From positions 15,532,975 through 15,596,974 of the forward strand of contig OZ018409.1 in assembly GCA_963969595.1 (NCBI GenBank): a stretch of 64,000 bases of DNA, in the 5' to 3' direction. The notes under the pieces were generated by a model. It saw nothing but the letters and a program-made list of their open reading frames with translations, ran no database searches and was not told the DNA's origin. This document shows, piece after piece, positions 1 to 11,483 of the stretch. The first letter of the stretch is position 1. Each line of letters starts with the position of its first letter. The DNA comes from Neckera pumila (taxonomy: Eukaryota > Streptophyta > Bryopsida > Hypnales > Neckeraceae). Both the position numbers and the translations under genes were made by a program.

Positions 1-1849
1 AGATTTAAAGCCCTTTTCAAAGTAGTTTTAGAATATTGAAAAGGAAAATTTTGGGGGAATTTTCAAGGATCACCACCGGTCAATTAATTATTGAGTGTGA
101 AGTCATCATTTTGTAAGCATTTAGTATATGCCTGAGCCTATGTATGTCCTATTGTTTTGTTTTTCAGAGCTTCATCTCCTTCAATCAGGCAATATTCAAA
201 GGGATGCAAAAAATAAGAGCAAATTGTGTTGATTGATCCTATTAATGTTTTCATTTTTCTTTTGAATGATGATTGTATGGATGGAGGGGAACTACAACTT
301 GGATTGTTTTCTTAGTCCCAAGTAATAATCAAAAGCCAATTTTGACCAATTTGCAACATCACAAATTACAATAGAAAGATCATTTTGGGACAAAGAATCA
401 AAGCCAATAGGAAGATTATTTGGGGATGGAAAGAGTATAAATCAGGCTATATAAAAACATCATGTAATAGGAATTTTTATTAATAAAATAGCCTTGATAT
501 ATAAAAGTTGTGCAAATTTTTAATAGTACAATGAATATAAATGTAAATAGATAATTTCATGTGAATGATAAAATAAATACAATCACAGAAATCTACAATG
601 AGCGGTAGTTGACTAAAATTGTGCCACGATACTAGTAGTGTATATATCAAAAAATTTAAGTGAAAATGTAAGACATTAACCACAAATGGCAAAAACTGCA
701 ACAATGCACAAATAGGCAGGTTTACCTTAGTAGGTCAAGGAATTGAAAATTGTACAATACAAGAATAAAGTTTATAGTACATTTTATCTTTGAAACCTTA
801 TGTGTTAAATACACTAGTGTTGAATGGAATGTTCACAAAATAGTTTAAGTGGAAATTCTGAAGTGTTCAATAGTAATGTTATTATTAAAAAATACCAATT
901 GGTCAATGGCACTTGAATTGAATTGATTAATGTTGATTTCATGTGTATGTCCTAACCATGAATATAGTAGAAGGAAGGAAAAATTTATATTAAAGAAAGG
1001 TAAAGGTGGAAAAAAATTGGACACTCAAATTTATATGTAAAATAGTTCTAGTTAGAAAATTGCATGAATGAATTTATGAAAACCATATGGTGGTATAAAT
1101 AAACCCCTCATAGCTTTTTACATAAAAATATGGTCATTTTAAATACAATAATTATGATAAATAGCACCACATTATATACCTTTTGAATTTACGTGTATAC
1201 TTTAAATTACAAAGAGTAATCTCTCCAAGTCTAAACATGAAAGAATTTTAGAGATTAATTTGATAAGGATGAGCTGATCATAGTAGAAATCATCCTTTTG
1301 GTACAATGTGAATCATCTACTAAAGGAAATCTAAAAGCCCTCATTGGATGTCAAACTACTATACAAGACTTTTTCTTTTTGCTCAAAATTCCAAAGATGA
1401 ACATATGCACTTTCATTTATATATAATTGTAATGGAGAATTAACTGGGAATCCTTCTACATAAAACAAAAGTGCATATGTTTGTCCTTGAAATTTTGTGT
1501 GAATTGAAGAAGAAGTCTTGCATAGTAGTGGCATCTAATAAGTGTTCTTGGCATAATTTCTTAAGGAAATGTTTCACACGGTACAAAAAGGCTGGTTTCC
1601 ATGATGACTAGCCTAGTGTTCCAAGGCTAAAATTTCTATGGGCATGGCTCTCTTCTTGGGCATTTAACATCCATTAAGAATAAACTAGACTCTCCAAAAA
1701 AACTTTGGATTTTTTGTATCATTATTGACTATAATTGCCTCTATTTAAATCAAAATTTGATGAATCATAGTGTGTTTTTGTCCTACAAAAGCATTTCACA
1801 TTTCACATTACACATTTAGTGTCCGCCTTGATGTTTTATACAAGAAAAA
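1..1849. other. Gene-free AT-rich stretch
   Basis: No reading frame longer than about 75 codons and none with recognisable protein features. The sequence is AT-rich with short homopolymers. I see nothing that supports a gene, RNA gene or intact element here. Confidence 0.6.
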
Positions 1850-1984
1850 CGGGAGGACAACACCCGGGGGGAGGTGTAATATTCAACATGTAACTTCATC
1901 CTCTCTAGAATTTCTGTTTTAAGAAAGATTTTGGGGGGTGAAGTTACATGTTGGATATTACATCCCCCTAGTATCGTCCTCCTG
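1850..1984. mobile_element. Short foldback element (MITE-like)
   Basis: The left arm (about 1851-1908, beginning GGGAGGACAACACCC) pairs with the right arm (about 1934-1984, ending CGTCCTCCT). The inner parts share GTAATATTCAACATGTAACTTC and its reverse complement with few mismatches. The roughly 25-base loop carries no reading frame. The structure is that of a small non-autonomous inverted-repeat transposon; the superfamily is not assignable because no clear target-site duplication is visible. Confidence 0.6.
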
Positions 1985-2497
1985 ATCTACCTATGGTAAG
2001 CTCTAACATTCCTGAAATGTTGGAAATATATAGATAGGGATATTATTTGATAAAGAATCCATGATGGATAATAATGCTATCTTATTGCAAGCATTTGAAT
2101 GAAGGACTAACATTTTAGCTAGTAGGAATCCAAACATCTTTGAAGTGAAGTACATAGGAGTCAAAATGCACTCAGGATGCTCTTAGGGATGTAATGAACA
2201 AAAGTTAATTAATTAAGTTTGAATATAAATTTTCATTTTCGTAGATATTTAATGAAGATTAATAGATTTAGGGCTTCCAAAAATAATGGTTCTTGCTTCT
2301 AGAACGTACAACTCCTTCTATAGAACAATCATTAATATCTTAATTTCCACTATTGTCACATTCCAGCTACTTGCACTCTTACACACATATAAATCCTTGT
2401 TGGCCAATCCTTGTTGTTTCCACGTACACAGTGATTGTTCAAGTGAGAATTCAAGTCACTAGGATTCATCTCAAACTTGAGGGAGGACAATTTTTCA

Positions 2498-2792
2498 ACA
2501 AATACAATACTAAAGTTGTGAATTCATCACTACGTACTATAATCGTACATATTACGTGTATTTTTACGCACTGAATCAGTGCCATTAAATCTTTATTAAA
2601 AGTGTACAATTTATGTACTTTAATTATACAAATGTGGTATCCAAAATGCACCTAAATTGTCCTGATATCAATACAATAATCGTACGTTATTGATAGGCAT
2701 TGTTTATGCACTGATTCAGGGCGTAAAAATATACTTAATATGTATGATTATGGTATGTAGGTATAAATTCATGACTTCAGTGTTGTATTTGT
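2498..2792. mobile_element. Foldback MITE with about 85-base arms
   Basis: The left arm (about 2500-2582) contains AATACAATACTAAAG, then TTTTTACGCACTGAATCAGTG. The right arm (about 2700-2791) contains CACTGATTCAGGGCGTAAAAA and ends GTGTTGTATTT, so the arms are reverse complements over roughly 85 bases with scattered mismatches. The middle of about 115 bases is AT-rich. Two short overlapping reading frames (2353-2574 plus, 2466-2651 minus) are by-products of this palindrome and should not be taken as genes. Confidence 0.7.
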
Positions 2793-3453
2793 ATGAACCT
2801 ATGAACCTCATAAATTAGAGATGTTGTCTTTTCACTAGTTGGATTGTTCAACTTCTTCCAAAAGGCAATCTTCAAAACCATCTAGCCAAGTTAGGGAAGC
2901 CTTAGACCATAAGTAGGGCTCATTTTGTCTTTAATGATTTTGCACTTCATCATCACCTACCCATAATCCAATTGCCTCTTGAAGGGACATTCAATCCTTC
3001 ACAAGCTAGATATGAATGTACATTAATGAAATTTGTGTCATTGCTACGATTATAGTCTTGAATGGAGACAACAAGTTTTGGCACATTGGGATCAAATAGT
3101 TAATATATTTGGAACATATGGTTTGACACAAAAAGGGATTGTTGACAAACGATTAAATATATAATTGTTTCCTTTACAAAAGCAAACAATAACATGTTAT
3201 AGAAAAGGAAGTAGGAATCTAAAAGTAAGAGATTCATTCTTACATACATTAAAAGCAACAATTTTGTAGTTCTTGACATAAATACTCAACCAAATGCATA
3301 CTTCCAATCATACATATCATCATTCATCAAAGCTAAGAATACCAAATCTTCACCACAGATTCAAGATTTCACCTTCATCACATTCTTTTCTTTAACAATT
3401 GTTACAAAGCTCAAGTTTACCTCCATGACTATATATATACCCACCCAATCCAT
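2793..3453. other. Gene-free spacer
   Basis: AT-rich sequence with no credible reading frame or recognised repeat. Confidence 0.5.
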
Positions 3454-3777
3454 CATTAGAAAAAAAATCAGCCTTTAAGAGGGCCGTTCCAAACTGACAT
3501 GCCATGCTATTTTAAGCATGGCTTGTCAACTTGGAAAACTACCCTTGATGAGCAGTTAGAGTGTATGACTACTTGCCGGAGCAATTAGATTTTGCAGATT
3601 TTTATTTATTTATTTTTTAATAAATTATTATTCAAAAATCTGAGTTTTTGCGCCACTATTACGATTAGTTGTGCAAAAATAGGGGAAAAACTAATTTTTC
3701 AATTCCTTAAAATTAAATTTTAAGGTATTAAAGGAATCCATAGAGTAGCCCTCCAGAGGACTGATCTTTTCTCTAAT
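3454..3777. mobile_element. MITE family A, copy 1
   Basis: About 320 bases bounded by CATTAGAAAAAAAATCAGCC on the left and its inverted counterpart (GGACTGATCTTTTCTCTAAT) on the right. Just inside the left end is a conserved sub-terminal hairpin (GACATGCCATGC, then GCATGGCTTGTCA). The same ends and hairpin recur at 13.7, 55.6, 56.3 and 57.8 kb. There is no coding capacity. The family is defined here only by comparison within this window. Confidence 0.7.
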
Positions 3778-4073
3778 CATTAGGAAAAATTTTAGTCCTC
3801 TAGAATGCTACAAGTTTTGCACCCACCCGATGCAATTATGAAAAAAATAAAATAAAATATTATTATTATTATTAATTTATTAATGTTTAAATATTAGATG
3901 TTGATGTGTCACTAGTAGTGCCACATCAAATTTTTATATTTTTAGTATTCTTTTTTCCAAAAAAATTATTTTCTTAAGAAAAATATTTTTTTATTCATTC
4001 TGAAATTGCACCGAAGGGGTCCCGTAAATCAATTCCTTAGTGGCCTTCTAGAGGGCTGAAATTTTTCCTAATG
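3778..4073. mobile_element. MITE family A, copy 2 (abuts copy 1)
   Basis: The left end CATTAGGAAAAATTTTAGTCC starts immediately after copy 1; the right end is CTAGAGGGCTGAAATTTTTCC followed by TAATG. The centre is AT-rich with an ATT microsatellite near 3860. The sub-terminal hairpin of the other copies is not clear here, so this copy is more decayed or belongs to a subfamily. Confidence 0.6.
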
Positions 4074-7000
4074 GCTTATACTACCTAAAGCATGAAAACA
4101 TCAATTGAGCAGCAATGAGGTTGTAGGATAGAAATATACTACAAGACATATAGATGCCAAGGTCTTGCAAACAAGTATCTATATTGAGTTCAATTGCATT
4201 CAAATGAGAGCGAGCTCTCACAAGTTGCACAATATAAGTTCTAAAATTCTTAGACTAAACTTTCACTTGGGCCTATAAGAAGACCATTAACCATATTTGA
4301 GAAATTAATTAATTATGCACACCAAAACCTACATCTCTATTCCTTTAGAAACCCAAAATGTACAGAATAGGTTGATTAGAAGCAATAACATTACTGATAG
4401 ATTTAGGAATTCAAATGTACAAACTATGCTAGTATAGCAAATACGAATCTACATACTAAGGTTAATATATGTCCAGAGACAACTGAAGGTCCATTGAATC
4501 ATTGATACAGAAGGATCCAATCTAAAAAAAATCATGGAAACATATCCTTCCTGTGGCCAAATTTCTTTCTTAGAATCTTAGTGTGTTAGAGTATCAGCTG
4601 GGAATGATCATGAGTATGAAATATTGAAATTCCTCACGAACACCTGTCAGTAGTTACATGGACATTTTGGATTGAATTCTCCAGTGAGCCCACATGGGCA
4701 TTTTGTACTTGAGGACCGTTTCCATCTTCTTTTTGGATATCCCATGTTACATTGGTTGCTCAATTGCCAATGAGCTGCTACCAACTAGGAGTGTTGCACA
4801 ATCTTGAGCATGCATGTCGAAGCTCCGAAGCGCACTCAAGCCCGACGTAGAATATTTGCTCTTCTATGACTCAGATTATGCCACGTTACATTGGCCTACT
4901 AACAGTACCTTGAATTGGCACGACAAGGGTGTTGGTTGAAACGTCCGATCTCAATTGCCGGACGACGACACCTGCAGGACTATTGAGCACTGCAAATGAT
5001 GCTGTGCTATTCACAAATTATTGTGGCCAAATTTAGCAAAACTTCTCAGTACCAATATTGCTGCTTTCATAAATGTTCCCTGAGAGCTACGAAAAAAATG
5101 GGAAGAAGTCAGTGTGAAATTCGAAAAGGCAGCACATTTAGCAGGCAAAACATTCTAGAATTATACGAAGGTAGGAACCCTTTGTTAGCTTACTATGCAT
5201 TGACAGAGGCTCCTTTCACTGTTGAACTGCTGAATCGTTCAAGCTTGCCCATGATTAATTAATCGAGGATTCGTGGTCACTTACTCCATGTACAGTGACA
5301 CTGATCGACTCTAGCTAGAAAGAGCCAAGTCTCTTCCTATTTAAGAATGCTAGCTACCGTATTTATAGCATCTGGATTGAGCTAATTATGAAATTAAACC
5401 ACATTGTGAATCACTTTACTTGAGCAAACTTTCAAGCAACAATTTCCATTTATTCATCTCTGAGGCGTCCACTTCAGATCGAAACGAACTTTTGCAAGTC
5501 CTCGAGTTGAGAGAAAAGCATGCGGCCACGATCTATTGCTTCAACCAAGAGAACAGCCTACCTTTTGGCACAAGACTACCGCCCCGGAATCCAGCTCCAG
5601 TTTCTGCTTCAAGTCTTGACGCGGTAGACTCGGAGCTGTACTGTAGCGTATAGAAAGGGGTCTTTTAGTCACCAACCGCGTACATTCACCAGAAGGGGGC
5701 ATCGTTAAATGTTTGATTCGGCTTTCCAAAGCTAATTTCGTGACCTACACATGTGCCGTTCTCGCATTTCATTCCTCAAGTTGAAGAGGAGGAGCAAGCT
5801 AGCTCATGGTAGGCGGAAGTAATTCAAAGATTTCTCCGATAGTGCATGTTACCAGACTTACAGGGTCGACATGAATACATGAACGTTCACGTCTGTCTAG
5901 GTTTGCGTGATGCGCTACCGAATGATTTGCTTCCATAACTGCTTCCGGAATTGCTAGGTGTTAGATGCCGCCTACAATATTGCCTTCGCTAGCTACTGTA
6001 GCTCGTGAGTCTGTCAATAATTAGTCAGGAAAACTTATGGAGAAATTTCGATTACCAACTCGATCATCGTTCACACCGTCCTTGAGCCTGAGTGACTGAA
6101 TAACGTTCTATTCATACTTCTAATCAGTACTTGTAGCATTTATGTTTGAAATGATGTAATCCCATATACAATTTTAATTAGCCCCCACAGTAACATTCGT
6201 AGCAACGTTTGAACGTTACTGATTACACAAAAACGTAATTGTGAAGCTGACATTCAACGTTGCTACGAAAAGTTGTCCAAAGTGAGCAACGTGCTGGAAC
6301 ATGTTTGCCGTTCGAAGTATGGTTCAATATTTGCATTTTCGTAAAAAGAATTTGCTGAAGGCTGCTCCAAAATGTTGTATGTTGCTCAAAACGTTGCTGA
6401 AAGACATTGCTAAACCCTCCGAATTCTAGTTAGTTGTGTGTAAGAATATTAGGAATGAATTTGGTCCAACATTAAATCATTTAATCATCGATTTCAAAAA
6501 ATTGGCGTGACTTAAACTGTGCACCAAAATTGTGACGTATAACCTGTGCAAATTTAAGTTTTAAAAAGTACCTAGGATTGGTATAGAGTTATGTCTTGAA
6601 ATTTCATTGAATTGAATTGACAGACTTCCACGACATTGGCACTTTTTAGGGTGGTTGACATGATTTGTCAATTTCGTTAAATTGGTGTGATTCTGAGCCC
6701 TAAAAACTTGTGACATTCCTCTACAAAAATCTTTGACAACGAAGACCGGTATAGATTTCCGTTTCATGCCGCTTCCTGCAAGTGCCAAAGTCGTTTAAAT
6801 CAAAATTGATGTCTAAACCTGATTCACTTTGCTAACACCACTCCAACGGTGTGACCGAGAGGCTCTGCCCTAGGAAAACAATGACCAAACCCTAACCGTG
6901 CTTTGCAGTGTGAATGCAACTGTCGCTAAGATTTGGAAACTCAGATTCCTAAACTAGAGTCAATATCATAGTCTTTGCCAACAAAGCTTGAATGGACCAT

Positions 7001-7605
7001 GAAAAGGTCCTTAGATTGTGGCTCGTCCGCTTGGGAGACAGTCCAGAGTTCAGTAATTGTTTCATTCAGATGACATTATTTTCACATTCCTCGTCACATT
7101 CCTTAAAATGGCTAAATATCAAGAAATTGGCACTCGTCATGTTGCCCATGTGGAACTGAACCTCAGATCAATACCAGACCTAATTTTAAAACTCTGCGCT
7201 TGAAAGTCCCAATTTTGGCATTCTGAAACACGCCATCTAGTCATTTATCCCCTGAAATTAAGTACTCCGTATTTGGTGCAGTGCCACAGAGAACACAGTC
7301 CCGAAGGCATGAACCCAAGCGTTCGCAGGTCTCTATCTTAAAAATCCAGCGATATCAGTTTTTGGATGACTCCAGCAATTCCCTTGCAACACGGCATTGC
7401 TTGAATTTCCGGCTTATACCTTGAAGCACACAACCCCTGGTTTTCTCCCTCCCTCCCTCACGAAGGAAGGAAAATTTTTTTTATCACCACCGTGCATTAA
7501 ATTTCCAAGCATTCTGACATCTGAGTCCACTTGCTATGACCTGTGAAATCGAGACTAAAGTAAACTTATCCGGGAACTTTTTTTTTGGGTAGACCTCTAA
7601 TGCGG
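4074..7605. other. Gene-free stretch upstream of pectate lyase 1
   Basis: Several frames of 60-90 codons exist (for example 4996-5262 plus) but none shows a domain, signal peptide or plausible splicing partners. A short inverted repeat occurs at 6195-6212 and 6252-6268 (TTCGTAGCAACGTTTGAA and near complement). The 6470-6790 part shares AAAATTGTGACGTATA with 18.0 kb, so it looks like a dispersed repeat. Nothing else is recognised. Confidence 0.5.
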
Positions 7606-7651
7606 ACGTCGTGCTTTCAGTTGAACGTACGTCGTGCTTTCAGTTGAACGT
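7606..7651 (+). repeat. Perfect 23-base tandem duplication in promoter region
   Basis: Two identical 23-base units run 7606-7628 and 7629-7651. Each starts with ACGTCGTGC and ends TTGAACGT, and a further ACGTCAG follows, so ACGT cores recur at the unit edges. The array lies about 95 bases upstream of the TATA-like sequence of pectate lyase 1. ACGT is the core of plant bZIP binding sites; a regulatory role is inference. Confidence 0.75.
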
Positions 7652-7743
7652 ACGTCAGTATCCGGGTACGCAACAACTACCGAACTCTGGTTGACCTGCA
7701 CGTTTCAACGGCACGTGGAACAAGGTTCTAAGCATTTTGCCAC

Positions 7744-7753
7744 TATATATATT
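7744..7753 (+). promoter_or_regulatory. TATA-box-like sequence of pectate lyase 1
   Basis: TATATATATT lies about 400 bases upstream of the start codon. The ATG at 8150 is directly preceded by a pyrimidine-rich tract ending in CAG (8147-8149), which looks like a 3' splice site. A 5' leader intron may therefore account for the long distance. Both points are predictions. Confidence 0.4.
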
Positions 7754-8149
7754 TAACTTAACCCTGGTGGATTCAACACCTCATGCTTCATATCAGCACA
7801 TTCCAATTGTCTCTCCAGCGTTTCCAACCGTGATTTACACTACTGCACGATATAACCTATTTTGCGTATTCATTCAGGTAGTTTCGAACACTCTCAAAGC
7901 ATGCGTGATAAGCAATGATGGATGCTTTGGATACACTGATTCCCATGAGGAATTGAACCTTTCGGATGAACATATTTCTTTTGTAATCTCTCAGTCATCA
8001 TTTTGGTCACATACGACGAAATGGTTTTTTGATCAGACAAATGTTTCCTAATATTTTAAGTGCCTTGCAATTTCTCATGTTTGTACTGATTCGTCAATCA
8101 TGAGTGGCAAAAGTGACACAGATTGTGCTAATATTGTTGTGGTTGCAGA

Positions 8150-11100
8150 ATGGCGTATTGTAAGGCAACGCACCTTCTTCTCACTCTGGTTTTGGTGATT
8201 TTGGCATTTCAATGGTCTCACATGCCCTGTGAGGGACGTGTGGGCTCTCATGAAGGAAGAATACATGCAACCAATCCTTCAGGCCAAGGGAGTATGCTTG
8301 AGGATGTAACCCCCGTGAGGCCATTGTTTCAATCTATTGTCAACCTAGTGAACTTTTGGGCAATTGCTAACAAAACTCAGGACCAGCTGGAGTTCGGAAA
8401 CGAAATCGAATCTGAAGAGGTGGAGAAATTCTTCAACACATCCGGTGCAGAATTTGTCTACGCAGAGAATGAAGAGTACGTCTAGCAGACTCTAGTTTAA
8501 TTTTCCAATCCCACTGATTTTTTCACTTTTGATGTTTGGCTGCTTTCTTCCATGCATACCGTTCTTGTGGACCTGCCTCATCACCCTTGGAAAGGATTCC
8601 TCAGACATTCTTTTTGTGGCTTTGTGCACATCTCAAGAAAAAAGGTTAAAAAGAATTAGCAAGAAGACATTCAATCGACGGCCTCTCTTTCTGAGTGCCA
8701 TGCATGCTCTCTTCAGTGAAATTTAAAATTTTTTTGTCTTGTTTCGGTTGTGCAATCTATTGCAGAAAAAATTGAGTTCAAACAATTGCTAAAATATGTT
8801 CTGTATAATAGATCGAATACTGCATGTAGAGTACGCTGACATGTACCGGATGTTCCGTATGTCATATTTGAGTTGCTTAGAGATAAAATAAAAAATATGC
8901 ACCGTACCCACAAGAAGTAATAGTGAAACGCATGCAATAGGCTATCGAATATAATTTCCGGCCATCGAAATAGCAGCAAAGTTCAAAAAATTATACTTCA
9001 ACCTACATTCACTAAGTACATAGTACTCCGTACATGGAGCTAAGCTACATGCACCCTCTCTAGAAAATAAAAAATGACAGCGATACCTCCTGTAAATTTT
9101 TAATTAGCAAACTGATCCTAGTGGATATATTAGGGACTGTCAGACCTTGCAATCCCTGCTCCGCTATTTGCAAGTTAGTGACGAGGCTTTTGCGCACAAT
9201 CGGGCGAACAATTTCATACTTCTTTCTCCAAAGAAAAGATTTGGAACTGGATTTTTGCACTATCTGAGTGTCTTCTGAGGGCCATTGCTTACAAGATAGT
9301 CAATTTCGATAAACGACGACAATTCCAGCTTCAAAATTTTTTGACATACATGTACACAAAGGTCCAGAATCTAGGGCAGCTATGTCTGTATGTTTCAGGA
9401 CGCGCGTTGTGAAAGGTGCCAAAGTATTGGAGTACCACCGACCTAACGAAATTGACGTTCAAGCCTGTTGGTGCGCAGGGAGCAAGAGGAAGACGGAGAG
9501 CCCCACCTGCTGATGCCAACCGAGAACAGCACCAAACCATCCTGCGAAACCGGCAACTACATCGACGACTGCTGGCGCTGTGACTCCAACTGGCAGGACC
9601 GTCGCCAGCAACTGGCTTCCTGCGGCCTGGGCTTCGGCAAGTCCGCGCAGGGAGGCAAGGGCGGCCAGCTCTACGTCGTCAACACCAGCAGTGACGACGT
9701 GAAAACCCCCGCCCCAGGCACCCTCCGCTATGGCGCCACACGTAAGGAGCCTCTGTGGATCGTGTTCGCCAGCAGCATGACCATCAAGCTCAAGGGCGCG
9801 CTCAAACTCACCAGCTTCAAGACCATCGACGGGCGAGGCGCCAAGGTGCATCTCGTGGGACCCTCGCAGATCAGCATCGAGGGGGTTTCGAATGTCATTG
9901 TCCACGGGATTCATGTGCATGATATTGTGAGAGTGGAACACCAGTTCGAAGGGGATGCCATTCATATCAAAAACTCTAGTAATGTTTGGATCGATCACTG
10001 TTATTTCGCGAGAGCTTATGATGGTTTGGTGGATGTCACCAAAAACTCCACCGCCGTCACAATATCCAATTGCTACTTCGAACACCACAGCAAGGTACGT
10101 ACTGCCCAGGCTTTTTCTATAGTTTTAGCTTTTTGCAACAATTCCTTGATCGCCATGTTTGTAACAATGGTAAATTTATTGAAATTGGTCAACAGTTTAC
10201 GAGGCGCTCTTTGCACTTAACGGAAACCTGAGATCTATCATAGTCTTTCAAGTGAACATTTCTTACCAGGCTTTTTCGTTAAATACGTCATTGTGACAAT
10301 TTCTTTGCTTGTCGTGGTCGTTACACTGGAAAAATTTCAAGAGATTGGTCAACACGTATCCAGGCTCTCTTTGCACTTGAAACCTGAGATCTATCACAGT
10401 TTTACAAGTGTCCATTTCTTGCTTTGTGTGCATTTAAGTGCCACAGTTTTGGCGATTTGAAGCACGCCGTTAATAAACGAAGAAGTCCTAACCATTCGGG
10501 CAAATGATTCAATATGGTCAGAAACTGAAAGATTTTGCCGTCTCTGACAATTGGGTTTGATCGATCATGTGGAGCAGGTGATGTTGTTTGGAGCTAGTGC
10601 CGACGACACCTCCGACAGAAACATGCAAGTTACGGTCGCTTTCAACAAATTTGGGACAAACCTGACACAGAGAATGCCCAGGTGACAGATCCAACTGATT
10701 GCAATTAATTCTTGATAATATGCATCAGAAGAAAAACTCTGCAGATTTGGTCTCTGATCAACTTTGTATCGCTTCATAGGTCAAAAGTCAGATTTAGATA
10801 CAAAAGAGTACAATACATACAAACCCTAAAGCTGAGGTTCAACGGATCCTCATGCTATCTCTACCTACAGAATTGAAACATCTTATGTCTGAAATGTAAG
10901 TCTCTGTAGATAGAGACAATATAATGAACCTAGTCCATCTGTTTATGAACCCTTACAAATGTCATTGTGCAAAACCCAAATTCTCAAGAGACTGTGCAAC
11001 TCGGCATTAGAACAAACATGATCATACTAACAACATCTGATCGACCTTATCTTTTTGACCCAATTTTTGATGAGCGTAGACTTCACTACCTCTGTCTCTT

Positions 11101-11483
11101 GCAGATGCCGCTTCGGGAACTGCCACGTCGCCAACAACTTCTACACGAGCGGGTGGAAACTATACGCCATAGGTGGCAGCCAGGATCCCACAATACTAAG
11201 CCAAGCGAACCGGTTCGTGGCTCCTGACGCAAGCGACAAGAAGGAGGTCACCCAGCGCCTGGATGACGGCGGGCCGACGTTCGGAGGGTGGGAGAAGTGG
11301 GACTGGACGTCCACGAGCGACATCTTTGCCAACGGCGCTTTCTTCACGGGATCTGGCGTTCAAGACGCCTCCGCCAGCAACTACGACCGAGCGAGAAGCT
11401 TTGTGCCTCGCCATGCTTCGTTGGTGGTGGCCATGACTGAAGATGCGGGACCTCTCACGTGTTCTCCCAAGACTGTTTGTTAA
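8150..11483 (+). CDS. Pectate lyase, PL1 family (gene 1 of tandem pair)
   Basis: Predicted secreted enzyme of 474 residues that cleaves de-esterified pectin in the cell wall by beta-elimination. The exons are 8150-8475, 9479-10094, 10578-10681 and 11105-11483. All introns are GT-AG and the phases join exactly (2, 0, 2). Residues 1 to about 28 form a signal peptide. A plant PL1 N-terminal part leads to the CWRCDSNW motif at about residue 141. The parallel beta-helix contains [26 protein letters not shown] and [17 protein letters not shown], the calcium-site region, and QRMPRCR spans the exon 3/4 junction and holds the catalytic arginine. The start is the first Met before the signal peptide. 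Introns are 1003, 483 and 423 bases, longer than in the paralogue at 18.6 kb. The C-terminus ends in a cysteine-containing tail (TCSPKTVC). Family assignment is firm; substrate preference is not known. Confidence 0.93.
9350..9463 (+). repeat. Segment shared with upstream region of pectate lyase 2
   Basis: This stretch at the 3' end of intron 1 and about 18050-18166 both start with CACAAAGGTC and end with the identical 17-mer CGAAATTGACGTTCAAG, at nearly the same spacing and with patchy similarity between. A relative of the upstream part is also present near 6520 and 18025 (AAAATTGTGACGTATA). It is probably a dispersed repeat that inserted in both loci and not an ancestral part of the gene. 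Confidence 0.45.
10106..10425 (+). repeat. Tandem duplication of about 160 bases in intron 2
   Basis: Two diverged direct copies begin with CCAGGCTTTTT (10107 and 10267) and each contains GCTCTTTGCACTT or CTCTTTGCACTT followed by AAACCTGAGATCTATCA. It lies wholly inside intron 2 of pectate lyase 1 and partly explains why this intron is longer than its paralogue's. No function is implied. Confidence 0.65.

Noticed and set aside
4996..5653. Frames of 88 and 77 codons that might be a small gene
   Set aside because: No motif, signal peptide or splice logic joins them; the composition is like the surrounding spacer.
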